The position numbers were made by a program, and so were the translations under genes. Shown in pieces: positions 8,386 through 16,607 of a stretch of DNA of 53,913 nucleotides. Source of the stretch: Methanoculleus sp. UBA374 (lineage in GTDB: Archaea; Halobacteriota; Methanomicrobia; Methanomicrobiales; Methanoculleaceae); the NCBI GenBank assembly GCA_002508705.1, contig DAYL01000033.1:284665-338577 (forward strand), read 5' to 3'. The first letter of the stretch is position 1. The number at the start of each line of letters is the position of its first letter. The notes under the pieces are model-generated. The model worked only from the letters and a program-made list of their open reading frames with translations, was not told the origin of the DNA and made no database searches.

Positions 8386-9231
8386 ATGGGGAATCGATCG
8401 GACCTTTTCAGGACGGCACTCATCATAGCAGGTATCCTCGCGGTGATCCTCTTCGTATTCATAGCGCTGACCGCAGTAACTCTAGGCCAATCCTCGGCGG
8501 AGAGTTTCAGGTCGACGTATCACTACGGCCTGACGATCTCGACATCCGGCCCTCTCGACGATGTGGTCCTCCTGATCCCCCTTCCTTCCTATTACAACCG
8601 AGATACCGGTACAAACGTCACACCCTTCGATCTCTCCCGTGCAAATCTCAGAAACTTCGACAGGAGCAATATATCGGTGAGGATCGAGAACGTCAGCGGG
8701 ATTCCCATGCTGAACATCTCGGCCGGGCGGCTCGATCCCGTCTATAAAAACCGCGTCCAACCCATCGGGATCATGCCGGGGCAGAACGAATCGGATCTCC
8801 CGCGACCGACCCACGTCTACTCCAACAGGTACTCGGAAGAGACGCCAGTGCTCGTCGAGATGGAACTCTCTATGCCTACTACCGAGTCGGGTCACGAGAT
8901 CGAGACCCGGAGGCCGATAGGAGCCGAGCCCCTCTTCATGCCTTACCGGGTCGTCGGTGCCCTGAATGCCTCCGGCGAACCCATCGATGGTTATTACGTG
9001 AGCCCCGGGTCCTCCGGCTACGTCGTCGAGGTCCCGTTCATCCTCTCGTTTGACGCCGGGGATGAGAACGTCCTCACCATCTCGGCGGACTTCCTGGGGA
9101 CAAACCAGTGGTGGATTCTCGGCTGGCAGTCGAACTCGTACAGCGAGAGGGTGGGCCACGAGTTCAGGGGTCCCTGCAACGGCACCTACCCGGTAAAAGG
9201 CATCCTCATCACCGGTAAGGGCGTCTACTGA
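8386..9231 (+). CDS. Membrane-anchored exported protein, function unknown
   Basis: A 281-residue protein with one N-terminal hydrophobic helix (about 10-34) after a short positively charged start, followed by an extracellular domain. The rest is beta-rich with many NXS/T sites (NVT, NIS, NVS, NAS), typical of archaeal surface proteins. There is no lipobox Cys, so it is probably an anchored or cleaved secreted protein. An AT-rich CCTAATATC about 30 bases upstream could be its TATA box, which would give a nearly leaderless transcript. No domain is recognised. It is divergent from the hydrolase gene. Confidence 0.75.
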   Translation: MGNRSDLFRTALIIAGILAVILFVFIALTAVTLGQSSAESFRSTYHYGLTISTSGPLDDVVLLIPLPSYYNRDTGTNVTPFDLSRANLRNFDRSNISVRIENVSGIPMLNISAGRLDPVYKNRVQPIGIMPGQNESDLPRPTHVYSNRYSEETPVLVEMELSMPTTESGHEIETRRPIGAEPLFMPYRVVGALNASGEPIDGYYVSPGSSGYVVEVPFILSFDAGDENVLTISADFLGTNQWWILGWQSNSYSERVGHEFRGPCNGTYPVKGILITGKGVY

Positions 9232-9455
9232 CCCTCTGCAAGAGCCCCGGGCGGTCCGGACCGCGCTGCGAGGAACGTTCAGTACGGCGGCGGCCATGAT
9301 CGGTAACGTCTGAATAAATTTGCCCTTTTTCTTAATCTACCGCTTTTGCAGAGATATTCATGGAGAAGAGCGGTTCTGGACATCAATCTCTGGCGTGCAG
9401 TTACTTTTATGATGACCGACCGGAATGTGGGGATACTCCCAAGCCGGGGATCAGC

Positions 9456-9506
9456 ATGGTAGAGCACAATTGCAGGCCCCGGTCGGGGCGACAGAGATGC
9501 GGGTGA
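9456..9506 (+). CDS. Possible 16-aa leader peptide before katE
   Basis: A micro-ORF MVEHNCRPRSGRQRCG ends five bases before my chosen katE start, and the katE ribosome-binding GGTGA overlaps its stop codon. An in-frame upstream ATG at 9360 would extend it to 48 residues. It has two Cys near the end. This is suggestive of a coupled leader peptide, but so short a frame can arise by chance. Confidence 0.2.
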   Translation: MVEHNCRPRSGRQRCG

Positions 9507-9511
9507 AGGAT

Positions 9512-11632
9512 ATGGATACGAGGCGAAAGATAAATGAGAAGAGCAAGCAGGAGCAGCTCGACAGGGTCCACCCGGACCCGGAACGCGAGTACCTGACGAC
9601 GAATCAGGGAGTCCGGGTCAGCCATACCGACGATGCGCTGAAGGTGGGGGAGCGGGGGCCGACGCTCCTTGAAGATTTCCACTTCCGCGAAAAGCTGACG
9701 CACTTCGACCACGAGCGGATTCCAGAGCGGATCGTCCATGCCCGCGGTTCGGGCGCTCACGGCTACTTCCAGGTCTACGAACCGATGACCGAGTACACGC
9801 GGGCGGCGTTCCTCCAGGACCCGAAGAAAAAGACCCCGGTCTTCGTCCGGTTCTCGACCGTCGTCGGGTTCCGGGGGTCTGCCGATACGGTCAGAGATGT
9901 CCGGGGGTTTGCAGTGAAGTTTTACACGGAGGAAGGGAACTACGACATCGTCGGCAACAATATGCCGATCTTCTTCATCGTGGACGCCATCAAGTTTCCC
10001 GATCTCATTCACGCGATCAAGCCGGAGCAGCACCACCAGATGCCGCAGGCCTCCTCCGCCCACGATACCTTCTGGGATTTTGCGGGGAGTCTCCCGGAGA
10101 TCACGCACATGCTCATGTGGGTCCTCTCGGACCGTGCGATCCCGCGAAGTTACCGCATGATGCAGGGCTTCGGGGTCAACACTTTCCGGTTCGTCAATGC
10201 CGAAGGGAAGGCGCGGTTCGTCAAGTTCCACTGGCGGCCGCTGCTCGGCATCCACTCGCTCGCCTGGGACGAAGCGCAGAAACTGGCCGGAAAGGACCCG
10301 GACTTCAACCGCCGCGACCTCTGGGAGGCGATCGAGATGGGAGACTACCCGGAGTACGAGTTCGGGGTGCAGATGATCGAGGAGGAGGACGAGCACAACT
10401 TCGACTTCGATATCCTGGATGCGACGAAGATCTGGCCCGAAGAGGAGGTAGCGATCCGGTGGATCGGAAAGATGACCCTGAACCGGAACCCGGACAACTT
10501 CTTCGCGGAGACCGAGCAGATCGCTTTCTGCCCGGCGAACGTCGTGCCGGGGATTGACCTCTCGAACGACCCGCTCCTGCAGGGCCGGCTCTTCTCGTAC
10601 CTCGATACCCAGTTGATCCGCCTCGGAGGCCCGAACTTCCAGGAGATCCCGATCAACCGTCCGCTCTCGCCGGTCGCGAACAACCAGCGGGAGGGCTACC
10701 ACCGGACGACGATCGACCAGGGCCGGGTCAGTTACTTCCCGAACGCACTCGGGGAAAACAAACCCCGTCCGGCTCCGGCGGAAGAGGGCGGCTACGTCCA
10801 CTACCAGGAGAAGATAGAGGGAAGGAAGATCCGCGCACGCAGCGAGAAGTTCAACGACCATTTCAGCCAGGCGAAACTCTTCTGGAACAGCATGTCGGAG
10901 GTGGAAAAGGAGCATATCGTCAAGGCTTTCCACTTCGAGCTCGGGAAGGTCTCCGATACAGGGGTCCGGTCGCGGGTGGTGGACCTTATCAACAACGTCG
11001 ACGGCGACCTTGCGATACGGGTTGCGCAGGGGATCGGGGTGCCTCCCCCGGCACGGAAGGGGGCGCCCTCCGGGACGAAGAAGTCCCCGAATCTCAGCCA
11101 GGAGACGACCGTCATGGACACCATCAAGAGCAGGAGGGTTGCGATCCTCGCCATGGAGGGGTATAACCGCGACGAGGTGGTGCAGGTGGAGCAGGCGCTG
11201 AAGGACGCCGGGGCTCATCCGGAGATCGTCTCAGAGTTCTACGGCAGGGTCAGGTCTGCCGACGGTAAAGAGATGGAGGTGGACAGGAGTTACGCCACCA
11301 CCGGTTCCATCGTCTACGACGCCGTGTATATCCCGGGCGGGAGACACGCGGAGACCCTGAAAAACCAGAGTTACGCGATCCACTTCGTCAACGAGGCCTT
11401 CAAACACGGTAAGCCTATCGGGGCGATTGGTGAGGGCATCGAACTTTTGAAGGCGTCGGCCATCAAGGGAGTGGCCTTTGCCGATACCTCCGGAGGGGAA
11501 GCCCTGGCCGAGATGGGGGTTGTGACCTGCGGGAGTCAGGGGAGTGTTGAATCCTTCATCGACCAGTTCAAGACGGCCATTGCCCGGCACCGCCACTGGG
11601 ACCGGGAGAGGATGGAGCAGGTGCCCGCCTGA
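9512..11632 (+). CDS. katE: Large-subunit catalase with C-terminal DJ-1/PfpI domain
   Basis: A clade-2 haem catalase close to E. coli HPII in length and layout (706 residues from this start). It dismutates hydrogen peroxide in the cytoplasm. The distal His is H76 in RIVHARGSGAHGYF, the catalytic Asn is N149 in DIVGNNMP, and the proximal Tyr lies in RLFSYLDTQ near residue 362. The DJ-1-like domain starts near residue 570 (RRVAILAMEGYN); its nucleophile-elbow position reads GAIGEGIE, with no Cys, so it is probably structural as in HPII. I chose ATG 9512 because GGTGA stands five bases upstream; ATG 9497 and 9425 are in frame. A terminator hairpin follows the gene. Confidence 0.93.
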   Translation: MDTRRKINEKSKQEQLDRVHPDPEREYLTTNQGVRVSHTDDALKVGERGPTLLEDFHFREKLTHFDHERIPERIVHARGSGAHGYFQVYEPMTEYTRAAFLQDPKKKTPVFVRFSTVVGFRGSADTVRDVRGFAVKFYTEEGNYDIVGNNMPIFFIVDAIKFPDLIHAIKPEQHHQMPQASSAHDTFWDFAGSLPEITHMLMWVLSDRAIPRSYRMMQGFGVNTFRFVNAEGKARFVKFHWRPLLGIHSLAWDEAQKLAGKDPDFNRRDLWEAIEMGDYPEYEFGVQMIEEEDEHNFDFDILDATKIWPEEEVAIRWIGKMTLNRNPDNFFAETEQIAFCPANVVPGIDLSNDPLLQGRLFSYLDTQLIRLGGPNFQEIPINRPLSPVANNQREGYHRTTIDQGRVSYFPNALGENKPRPAPAEEGGYVHYQEKIEGRKIRARSEKFNDHFSQAKLFWNSMSEVEKEHIVKAFHFELGKVSDTGVRSRVVDLINNVDGDLAIRVAQGIGVPPPARKGAPSGTKKSPNLSQETTVMDTIKSRRVAILAMEGYNRDEVVQVEQALKDAGAHPEIVSEFYGRVRSADGKEMEVDRSYATTGSIVYDAVYIPGGRHAETLKNQSYAIHFVNEAFKHGKPIGAIGEGIELLKASAIKGVAFADTSGGEALAEMGVVTCGSQGSVESFIDQFKTAIARHRHWDRERMEQVPA

Positions 11633-11656
11633 TGGGGGGTCGCCTGTAACAGAGAG

Positions 11657-11686
11657 CCGGGGAGAGCCTCCCCGGAGATTCTTTTT
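11657..11686 (+). terminator. Hairpin and T-run after katE
   Basis: CCGGGGA (11657-11663) pairs with TCCCCGG (11669-11675) around GAGCC, followed by a T-rich tract ending in five Ts (11682-11686). It lies 24 bases after the katE stop, before a convergent gene. Confidence 0.6.
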
Positions 11687-11721
11687 AGCTCCGGGCCGAC
11701 TGATCTGCTCGCATAGGGCTC

Positions 11722-12171
11722 TCAGCCGCGCAGCATCGGGGAAGTGAACCAGAGCCCGGAGAGCCGGTGCGACTCGTCATCCTTCCGGAAGACGAACCGG
11801 AGGTCCACTCCGTCCTCCCTCTCGAACGCCGCCTTGTAGGTCACGGTGATGAGCTCGTCGGTCTCCGTAACGACGGGGTCTCTTCTGGAGTCGTAGAGCC
11901 CGATCTTCGATGTGATGAATTCGCGGGTCTTTTCAAACGCGGCTTTGTCCATGGCCCGTTTCATCTCATCGTCGAAATCGCGGGAGTAGATCGTGTAGTT
12001 GCCGTCGTTGAGGCCGGAAAGGAGGTTGTCGGCGATCGGGTCCGCGTATGCAAGCACCTGTGCCCTCCTCTCGTCGGAGACGACGGTCTCCTGGCTCATG
12101 CAGCCGGATGCAGAGACGGCGAGAAGGAGCACCAGAGCGGCGAGAACCGATACCTGAGGATAATTCATCAT
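11722..12171 (-). CDS. Lipoprotein with DUF3887-like domain
   Basis: A 149-residue exported lipoprotein. The signal peptide ends in a lipobox (LAVSASGC), so the mature protein is predicted to be lipid-anchored outside the membrane. The remainder matches the DUF3887 pattern: a helical start with ADNLLSGLNDGNYTIYSRDF, a central MKRAMDKAAFEKTREFI, then strands ending in LRFVFRKDD. DUF3887 proteins have an NTF2-like fold and unknown function; ligand binding is possible but not shown. The gene converges on katE and is separated from the next minus-strand gene by 74 bases. Confidence 0.82.
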   Translation of the reverse strand: MMNYPQVSVLAALVLLLAVSASGCMSQETVVSDERRAQVLAYADPIADNLLSGLNDGNYTIYSRDFDDEMKRAMDKAAFEKTREFITSKIGLYDSRRDPVVTETDELITVTYKAAFEREDGVDLRFVFRKDDESHRLSGLWFTSPMLRG

Positions 12172-12245
12172 AGAGGGTCGAATCGGGAGATGATGAATGT
12201 ATCCTTCCCATGAAGTCAGTGGAAAAAGTTGTTCTCTGTCTTACC

Positions 12246-12629
12246 TCACTGCACCGCCCGCTTCTCCTCCACCGGAGGGTTCTTGATCGTAACCGTAAGC
12301 GGCTGCGTATTCTTGCCGCGAACCTCCACGGCATACGTACCCGGCGCCGGGAACTTGTGTGCGAAGAACGTATACGTCTGCTGGCCGCCGCCCGCAAGGT
12401 CCTGCTTTTTCTCGGCCAGCTTGCCGTTGATCCACAACTCCGCCGTAAAGAACGTATCCCAGTTCGAGGACGGGACGCCTTCGTTGTCGAACCAGTAGCC
12501 GATACTCACCGAGACGTTCGGAAAGAAATACGGATTGCCGTTCTCGTCACGACCGCCGCCGGTGCTTCCGCTGACCGTGGGGTATGCTTCTACGGACTTT
12601 ATTGCTGCAGGTCGATAGGTTGGTGACAT
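12246..12629 (-). CDS. Beta-sandwich protein, function unknown
   Basis: A 127-residue protein that looks like a single immunoglobulin-like or CARDB-like beta-sandwich: alternating strands such as VSIGYWFDNEG, FFTAELWING and GTYAVEVRG. It has no signal peptide at this start (ATG 12629); an upstream in-frame ATG at 12695 would add 22 residues, but the AT-rich promoter region sits there (TTATATTATTTTT), so the shorter form is preferred. Function is unknown; it may be a partner of the adjacent lipoprotein, but that is only inferred from proximity. Confidence 0.7.
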   Translation of the reverse strand: MSPTYRPAAIKSVEAYPTVSGSTGGGRDENGNPYFFPNVSVSIGYWFDNEGVPSSNWDTFFTAELWINGKLAEKKQDLAGGGQQTYTFFAHKFPAPGTYAVEVRGKNTQPLTVTIKNPPVEEKRAVQ

Positions 12630-13012
12630 ACTACCAAAATTATAAAAATAATATAATAAATTTCCCCTCACCCCTATTGACCCCGGCCGATGCAATGTTT
12701 ACGAGGCGGGGAAGGTCGTCTACCGTTTGTTGGGAACGCAGGCGACTATCCGGGGGTACTACGGTTCGAGAGGGAAAGGAGTGCGATAGTGATCCCTGCT
12801 TTTGGAAAGGGTTAACTTTTAGACAGTTTCTTTGCGGCGTATCCTCTCTTCCCACACAGGGGAGAGGTGGAATCGCGAAGCGTTGTAAAGAGCATGGTAT
12901 CACTCACGGTATCATCCCCGACGGGAGGAGGGGTGGCCATATTGACGTTGCCTCTACACAGGTATGGCTGCAGCGATCCGCCGGCGGTCTCGGTCGTTCC
13001 ACATTCCTTGTG
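12630..13012. other. Gene-free stretch between unknown gene and arsR
   Basis: The left 40 bases are AT-rich and hold the promoter of the minus-strand gene starting at 12629. Further right is a stem CCTCTC/GAGAGG near 12842-12866 with CCC/GGG inner pairs, which might act as a terminator or structured 3' end of arsR. Reading frames here are short and poor in codon use; I see no supported gene. Confidence 0.5.
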
Positions 13013-13420
13013 TCAGCCCTCTTGTCGTGGCCCATTGCCCGGGCGTGCAGCCCACATCGCCCCATCCTCGGTGAGCCGGTAGATGATCCAGTTCCCCTGC
13101 TGGTCGCCGGCGATCAGCCCTGCTGTTTTCAGGACTGAGAGATGGTAGGACAACTTTGAATCTGCTATTGCAAGCACCGCCTTGATGACACAGACGCAGA
13201 GCGGCTGCACGGAAAGCATCGCGAGGATCTTGAGGCGGAACGGATCGGCAAGTGCGCGGTGGACGGTGCTCTCCCGTGTGAGCGCCGCATCATCCGGCAA
13301 CTGCTCTACCAGTCCTGCGATGCCGCCGCTCCGGCAGAGCGACTCCTCGACGTCGGGAGGGAGGGGCAGGGATGCATCCCGGTCTTTCCTGTCTTCTGTC
13401 ATCGGGATATCACATGTCAT
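13013..13420 (-). CDS. arsR: ArsR-family arsenite-responsive repressor
   Basis: A 135-residue winged-helix repressor. The helix before the recognition helix carries LCVCVI with C75 and C77, the ArsR metalloid-binding Cys pair, followed by the helix-turn-helix (about 81-101, SKLSYHLSVLKTAGLI) and the wing (NWIIYRLTEDG). It should release DNA on binding As(III) or Sb(III). It is divergent from acr3, the typical arrangement. An inverted repeat overlaps the ATG at 13420 itself, so the second ATG at 13402 may be the true start or the gene may be leaderless. The N-terminal 45 residues are longer than usual for the family. Confidence 0.93.
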   Translation of the reverse strand: MTCDIPMTEDRKDRDASLPLPPDVEESLCRSGGIAGLVEQLPDDAALTRESTVHRALADPFRLKILAMLSVQPLCVCVIKAVLAIADSKLSYHLSVLKTAGLIAGDQQGNWIIYRLTEDGAMWAARPGNGPRQEG

Positions 13421-13445
13421 TTCAAAATAATACGAAATTGAAATG
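13418..13445. promoter_or_regulatory. Candidate ArsR operator at arsR start
   Basis: CATTTCAA (13418-13425) and TTGAAATG (13438-13445) are perfect inverted repeats separated by 12 bases. The site overlaps the outer arsR start codon, as expected for autoregulation. The same TTTCAA/TTGAAA core appears on the acr3 side. Confidence 0.6.
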
Positions 13446-13611
13446 CCTTAACCTTTTGTTGCTACCCTATGAGGTACGAACCGGTCGTTCGACTGCAGAG
13501 AATAAAAGCGTGGACAGTGTAAGTGTCGGTTTCACCGGCGGCAGGGGCCGCACGGATCATTCCGATCCAGGCACTACCGCAAGCTCGTGAATGATCCTCC
13601 GCTTCAACTCT

Positions 13612-13671
13612 TTTTGAAATCAAAATATTTATCGGGTGGTGATGCCCACTGTATTTCAAATAATGTTGAAA
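13612..13671. promoter_or_regulatory. Candidate ArsR operators and promoter of acr3
   Basis: Two further inverted repeats flank the likely promoter. TTTTGA (13612-13617) and TCAAAA (13620-13625) are separated by two bases, and TTTCAA (13654-13659) and TTGAAA (13666-13671) by six. The AT-rich AAAATATTTATC at 13622-13633 lies between them and can serve as the TATA box, so a bound repressor would block transcription of the efflux operon. Confidence 0.55.
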
Positions 13672-13691
13672 CACCATAGAGAAGTATCACC

Positions 13692-13790
13692 ATGACGGAC
13701 GTCGCCAGCAAAAACCAGAAGAAAAGCATCGCCGGAAGGTTCAGAAGACTCCCTGCACCGGAGAGCAGTTGCAGGTGCGGCGGTGAGTGA
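13692..13790 (+). CDS. 32-aa Cys-containing micro-ORF before acr3
   Basis: This frame encodes a basic peptide with KKSIAGRFRRL followed by SSCRCGGE at its end. The stop is four bases from the acr3 start, so it would be co-transcribed and could be coupled. Small basic proteins with a Cys pair near the C-terminus occur in ars operons of other archaea and bacteria, which is why I list it; the similarity is from memory and weak. There is no strong Shine-Dalgarno, but the ATG lies close to the operator region and could be reached from a short leader. Confidence 0.4.
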   Translation: MTDVASKNQKKSIAGRFRRLPAPESSCRCGGE

Positions 13791-13793
13791 CCG

Positions 13794-14906
13794 ATGGGTA
13801 CCGTCGACCAGGTACATCCTCCTGCAGCGGGCCCGCGTCTCTCGGTGATCGACCGCTATCTGACGCTCTGGATCGTGATTGCCATGATCGCCGGTGTCGC
13901 CGTAGGCTACTTTCTCCCCGGCGTGCCGGAGGTGATCACCGGCTTTTCGATCGGCACCACCTCCATCCCGATCGCGCTCGGGCTGATCCTGATGATGTAC
14001 CCGCCGCTCGCAAAGGTCCGCTATGAGGAACTCGGCCGGGTCTTCCGCGACACCCGGGTACTCGCCCTCTCCCTCGTCCAGAACTGGATCGTCGGCCCGG
14101 TGCTGATGTTCCTCCTCGCGGCGGCGTTCCTCGCAGGGCGGCCCGAGTTCATGTACGGTCTTATCCTGGTGGGCCTCGCCCGGTGCATCGCCATGGTGAT
14201 CGTCTGGAACGATCTCGCGAGAGGCGACTGCGAGTACTGCGCCGCCATCGTCGGCGTCAACTCGATCTTCCAGGTGCTCTTCTACGCCGTCTACGCCTAC
14301 GTCTTCATCACCGTCCTCCCGCCGCTCCTTGGTCTCGGGGCCGGAACAGAGGTGCCGATCACCATCACGGGCGTCGCCGTCACGGTCTTTATCTACCTGG
14401 GCATCCCGTTCATCGCCGGATTCCTGACCCGGTTCGCGCTCCTCCGGGTGAAGTCGAAGGAGTGGTACCACAAGCGGTTCATCCCGAAGATCTCGCCGAT
14501 CACCCTGATCGCCCTGCTCCTCACCATCGTGGTGATGTTCTCGACGCAGGGCGGCAACATCGTGGCGCTGCCGTTTGACGTCGTCCGGATTGCCATCCCG
14601 CTCACACTTTACTTCCTGATTATGTTCTCCACGAGCTTCTGGATGAGCTGGAAGATCGGAGTCGACTACGGAAAGTCAACATCACTTGCGTTCACCGCCG
14701 CGAGCAACAACTTCGAGCTCGCCATCGCCGTCGCCATCGGGGTCTTCGGGATCGGCTCCGGCGTGGCGTTTGCCACCGTCATCGGGCCGCTCATCGAGGT
14801 GCCGGTGTTGCTCGCTCTCGTCAACGTCGCCCTCCGGCTCCGCGACCGCTGGTACGGAGGAACAGTCGAAGCATATTGTCCCGCGCCACATGAGGGATTA
14901 TCATGA
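13794..14906 (+). CDS. acr3: Acr3-type arsenite efflux transporter
   Basis: A 370-residue integral membrane protein with about ten transmembrane helices of the bile-acid/Na+ symporter superfamily. The family-defining Cys is C131 in [18 protein letters not shown], and the conserved Glu lies in [10 protein letters not shown] in the ninth helix; both are needed for transport in characterised Acr3 proteins. It expels As(III) driven by membrane potential. The protein appears full-length and intact, in contrast to the next three genes. It overlaps the start of the broken DUF2703 gene by four bases (ATGA). Confidence 0.95.
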   Translation: MGTVDQVHPPAAGPRLSVIDRYLTLWIVIAMIAGVAVGYFLPGVPEVITGFSIGTTSIPIALGLILMMYPPLAKVRYEELGRVFRDTRVLALSLVQNWIVGPVLMFLLAAAFLAGRPEFMYGLILVGLARCIAMVIVWNDLARGDCEYCAAIVGVNSIFQVLFYAVYAYVFITVLPPLLGLGAGTEVPITITGVAVTVFIYLGIPFIAGFLTRFALLRVKSKEWYHKRFIPKISPITLIALLLTIVVMFSTQGGNIVALPFDVVRIAIPLTLYFLIMFSTSFWMSWKIGVDYGKSTSLAFTAASNNFELAIAVAIGVFGIGSGVAFATVIGPLIEVPVLLALVNVALRLRDRWYGGTVEAYCPAPHEGLS

Positions 14907-15293
14907 AGAACGAACTTATCGTCGAATGGCAATGTCGGAAAAGACATCGAGAACACCTGCGAGCGTTGCGGCGAGACCGGGCGGACGGTGATGGATATCG
15001 TCGAGCGGATACGCCCGGTGATCGAGGAAGAGGGCATCACGGTCCAGGTTGTCGAGACCGTCCTCGAAGACGATGCAATAGCAGACTCAAACAGCATCCT
15101 CTTCAACGGCAGACCATTTGAGGACTTCATCGAAGGCATGAAGGTTACCAGCACTCCCTGCGCCTCCTGCGCCTGCATCACCGGGCAGGACGACGTCGAG
15201 TGCCGTGCGGTCGAGTACGGCGGCGAGCGTTATGAGTCGATCCCGCCGGAACTGATCGCCCGGGCGGTATTGAAGGCGCTCGGGCTGGAGTGA
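14903..15293 (+). pseudogene. DUF2703 ars-associated gene with frameshift
   Basis: The start at 14903 reads [10 protein letters not shown], matching the family's N-terminal strand, but then runs into an Arg-rich shadow. From about 14933 the +1 frame continues correctly with ENTCERCGETGRTVMDI and then the rest of the domain (SILFNGRPFEDFI, TPCASCACITG) to the stop at 15293. Skipping one base near 14933 (CAATGTCGG) restores one 130-residue protein with the CxxC expected of this small family, often found in ars operons. Its role is unknown. Either the gene is decaying or one base was added in sequencing. A truncated product from ATG 14991 would lack the CERC motif. Confidence 0.75.
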
Positions 15294-15297
15294 GACC

Positions 15298-15698
15298 ATG
15301 AAGAAGAAAGTGCTCTTCGTCTGCACCCACAACGCCGCCCGTTCGCAGATGGCTACCTGAACGCCCGTTACGGCGACCGTTATGAGGTCTTTTCCGCCGG
15401 CACCAGGCCCGGAACTCTGAACCCTTATGCGGTCGGGGCGATGGCCGAGATCGGGATCGATATCTCCGGGCACCGCGTCAAAGACATCGCCGAGTTCGAT
15501 GAGCACGAGATGGATTATCTGGTTACGGTCTGCGAGGGAGGGGTCTGTCCGCTCTTCCCCCGGGCAAAGGAGGAGATACGCCGGGAGTTCCCGGACCCGT
15601 CGAAGCTCACCGGCACCGACGAGGAGATCGTGGCCGGTATCCGGCGAATCAGGGAAGAAATCACCGCCTGGATCGACGCGGCGTTCGGGGCGATGTGA
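15298..15698 (+). pseudogene. arsC: Arsenate reductase (LMW phosphatase type), frameshifted
   Basis: The frame from ATG 15298 encodes VLFVCTHNAARSQM with the CX5R catalytic loop and then stops after 20 residues at 15358-15360. The next frame continues GYLNARYGDRYEVFSAGT and carries the remainder of the enzyme, including the segment FDEHEMDYLVTVC and FPDPSKL, to 15698. In intact homologues QMAEGYL is expected; ATGGCTACCTG is explained by loss of seven bases between two GGC triplets. The observed frame offset fits a loss of 7 (or any 1 mod 3). As it stands no active thioredoxin-coupled arsenate reductase can be made. Confidence 0.85.
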
Positions 15699-16036
15699 AT
15701 GGTGTTCACCATCGTTGCCTACTCGGGGTCTCGACCGCCGGGAAGCGGCCGCTCAGGCAGGGACAGCGGTCATGTGCCGGTGGCATGGTCGAGATCTGCT
15801 CGCGGCCACCCGGCCGACGGCGTCGCTGGGGGCTGTGGTCCGGCACGCAGATCGCGTTCTCGTGCTGGACGGGTGCGGTGACTGCTACGGGAAGAAGGGG
15901 GCGCGGGACCGGTGTCGAGCTGCACCTGAACATCATCGCAGCATCCTGCGACAGCGAGAAGAACGGAACGGCCGAGCCCCGGTTCGATGAGATCGAACGT
16001 CTGGTCTCCGCTGTGCTTGAGGCGTTCCGGCGATGA
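15699..16036 (+). pseudogene. DGC-domain zinc-binding protein gene with several frameshifts
   Basis: The ATG follows the arsC stop directly (TGAATG). The sequence reads as a putative zinc-binding DGC-domain protein only if frames are changed three times: MVFTIVAYSG, then GVSTAGK, then AAAQAGTAVMCRWH through VLVLDGCGDCYGKKGARD, then GVELHLNIIAASCDSEKNG to the stop at 16036. The first two changes fit loss of one G each in G-rich runs (near 15728 and 15746); the third lies near 15912. Such proteins often accompany ars or redox genes; their role is unclear. Three lesions in 340 bases make a functional product very unlikely. Confidence 0.7.
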
Positions 16037-16342
16037 ACTGCGGTGATGACTGAATCCCGGTTTACCAGTTCGATGATAGTGTTTTCTATTGTGATCCGCG
16101 CTTTTTCCTTATGCATCAACTCTATCTCATACGCACAAAGACCTTCTTGACTGGTAGCACCGGGAACCTGTCTCCCCTTGATTCATACTAGATATACGGT
16201 GTTTTTTCTGTGCGGTCCTTTCCGATGTGCCCGATAAAGTCAGGCTCTAGTACTCTCTTCAAGAGGGCGCACCCCCACGCATGATCGTACCTCAGGTGGT
16301 GAACGTCAAATTTTTTCACTTATCTATAACCCGGGCTTGGAG
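16037..16342. other. Gene-free stretch after the ars cassette
   Basis: This stretch is more AT-rich than its surroundings and contains T-runs (16203-16210 and 16309-16316) that could end the ars transcript or the minus-strand tRNA-Leu transcript. A minus-strand frame begins MMHKEKARITIENTII near 16119, but it soon becomes a shadow of the DGC remnant, so I do not call it. Confidence 0.45.
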
Positions 16343-16427
16343 TGCGAGGGGTGGGATTCGAACCCACGGACCCCTGCGGGAGTGGATCTTAAGTCCACCG
16401 CCTTTGGCCGGGCTTGGCTACCCTCGC
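16343..16427 (-). tRNA. tRNA-Leu (TAA)
   Basis: An 85-base class II tRNA. The acceptor stem GCGAGGG pairs with CCCTCGC, the anticodon loop CTTAAGA gives anticodon TAA, the variable arm is long as expected for Leu, and the T-loop reads GTTCGAATC. The discriminator is A and CCA is not encoded. No intron is visible. Confidence 0.95.
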
Positions 16428-16607
16428 TCGAAAAATATCCTGTACCTATTATCTATCGCAGGTATTAAGCTCAGCGTCCGGTGAAGACGACCCGGCCGGC
16501 CGTTCATTGCACCGAACCCCGGTCAGTGCAGGAGCCAGAAGGTATTTGGGGTATCGTTACGATTTTGCAGGAGAGCATGGGGAGAACCCGGGACAACGGA
16601 GGCAACC

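Noticed and set aside
9407..11218. 603-residue minus-strand frame opposite katE
   Set aside because: It is a mirror frame of the strong catalase coding sequence, rich in Asp/Arg/Val as such shadows are in GC-rich genomes.
12640..12903. 87-residue minus-strand frame before arsR end
   Set aside because: No ribosome site, poor composition, and it contains the promoter of the neighbouring gene.
16037..16119. Minus-strand start MMHKEKARITIENTII
   Set aside because: The frame turns into a shadow of the DGC remnant within 40 codons and has no ribosome site.
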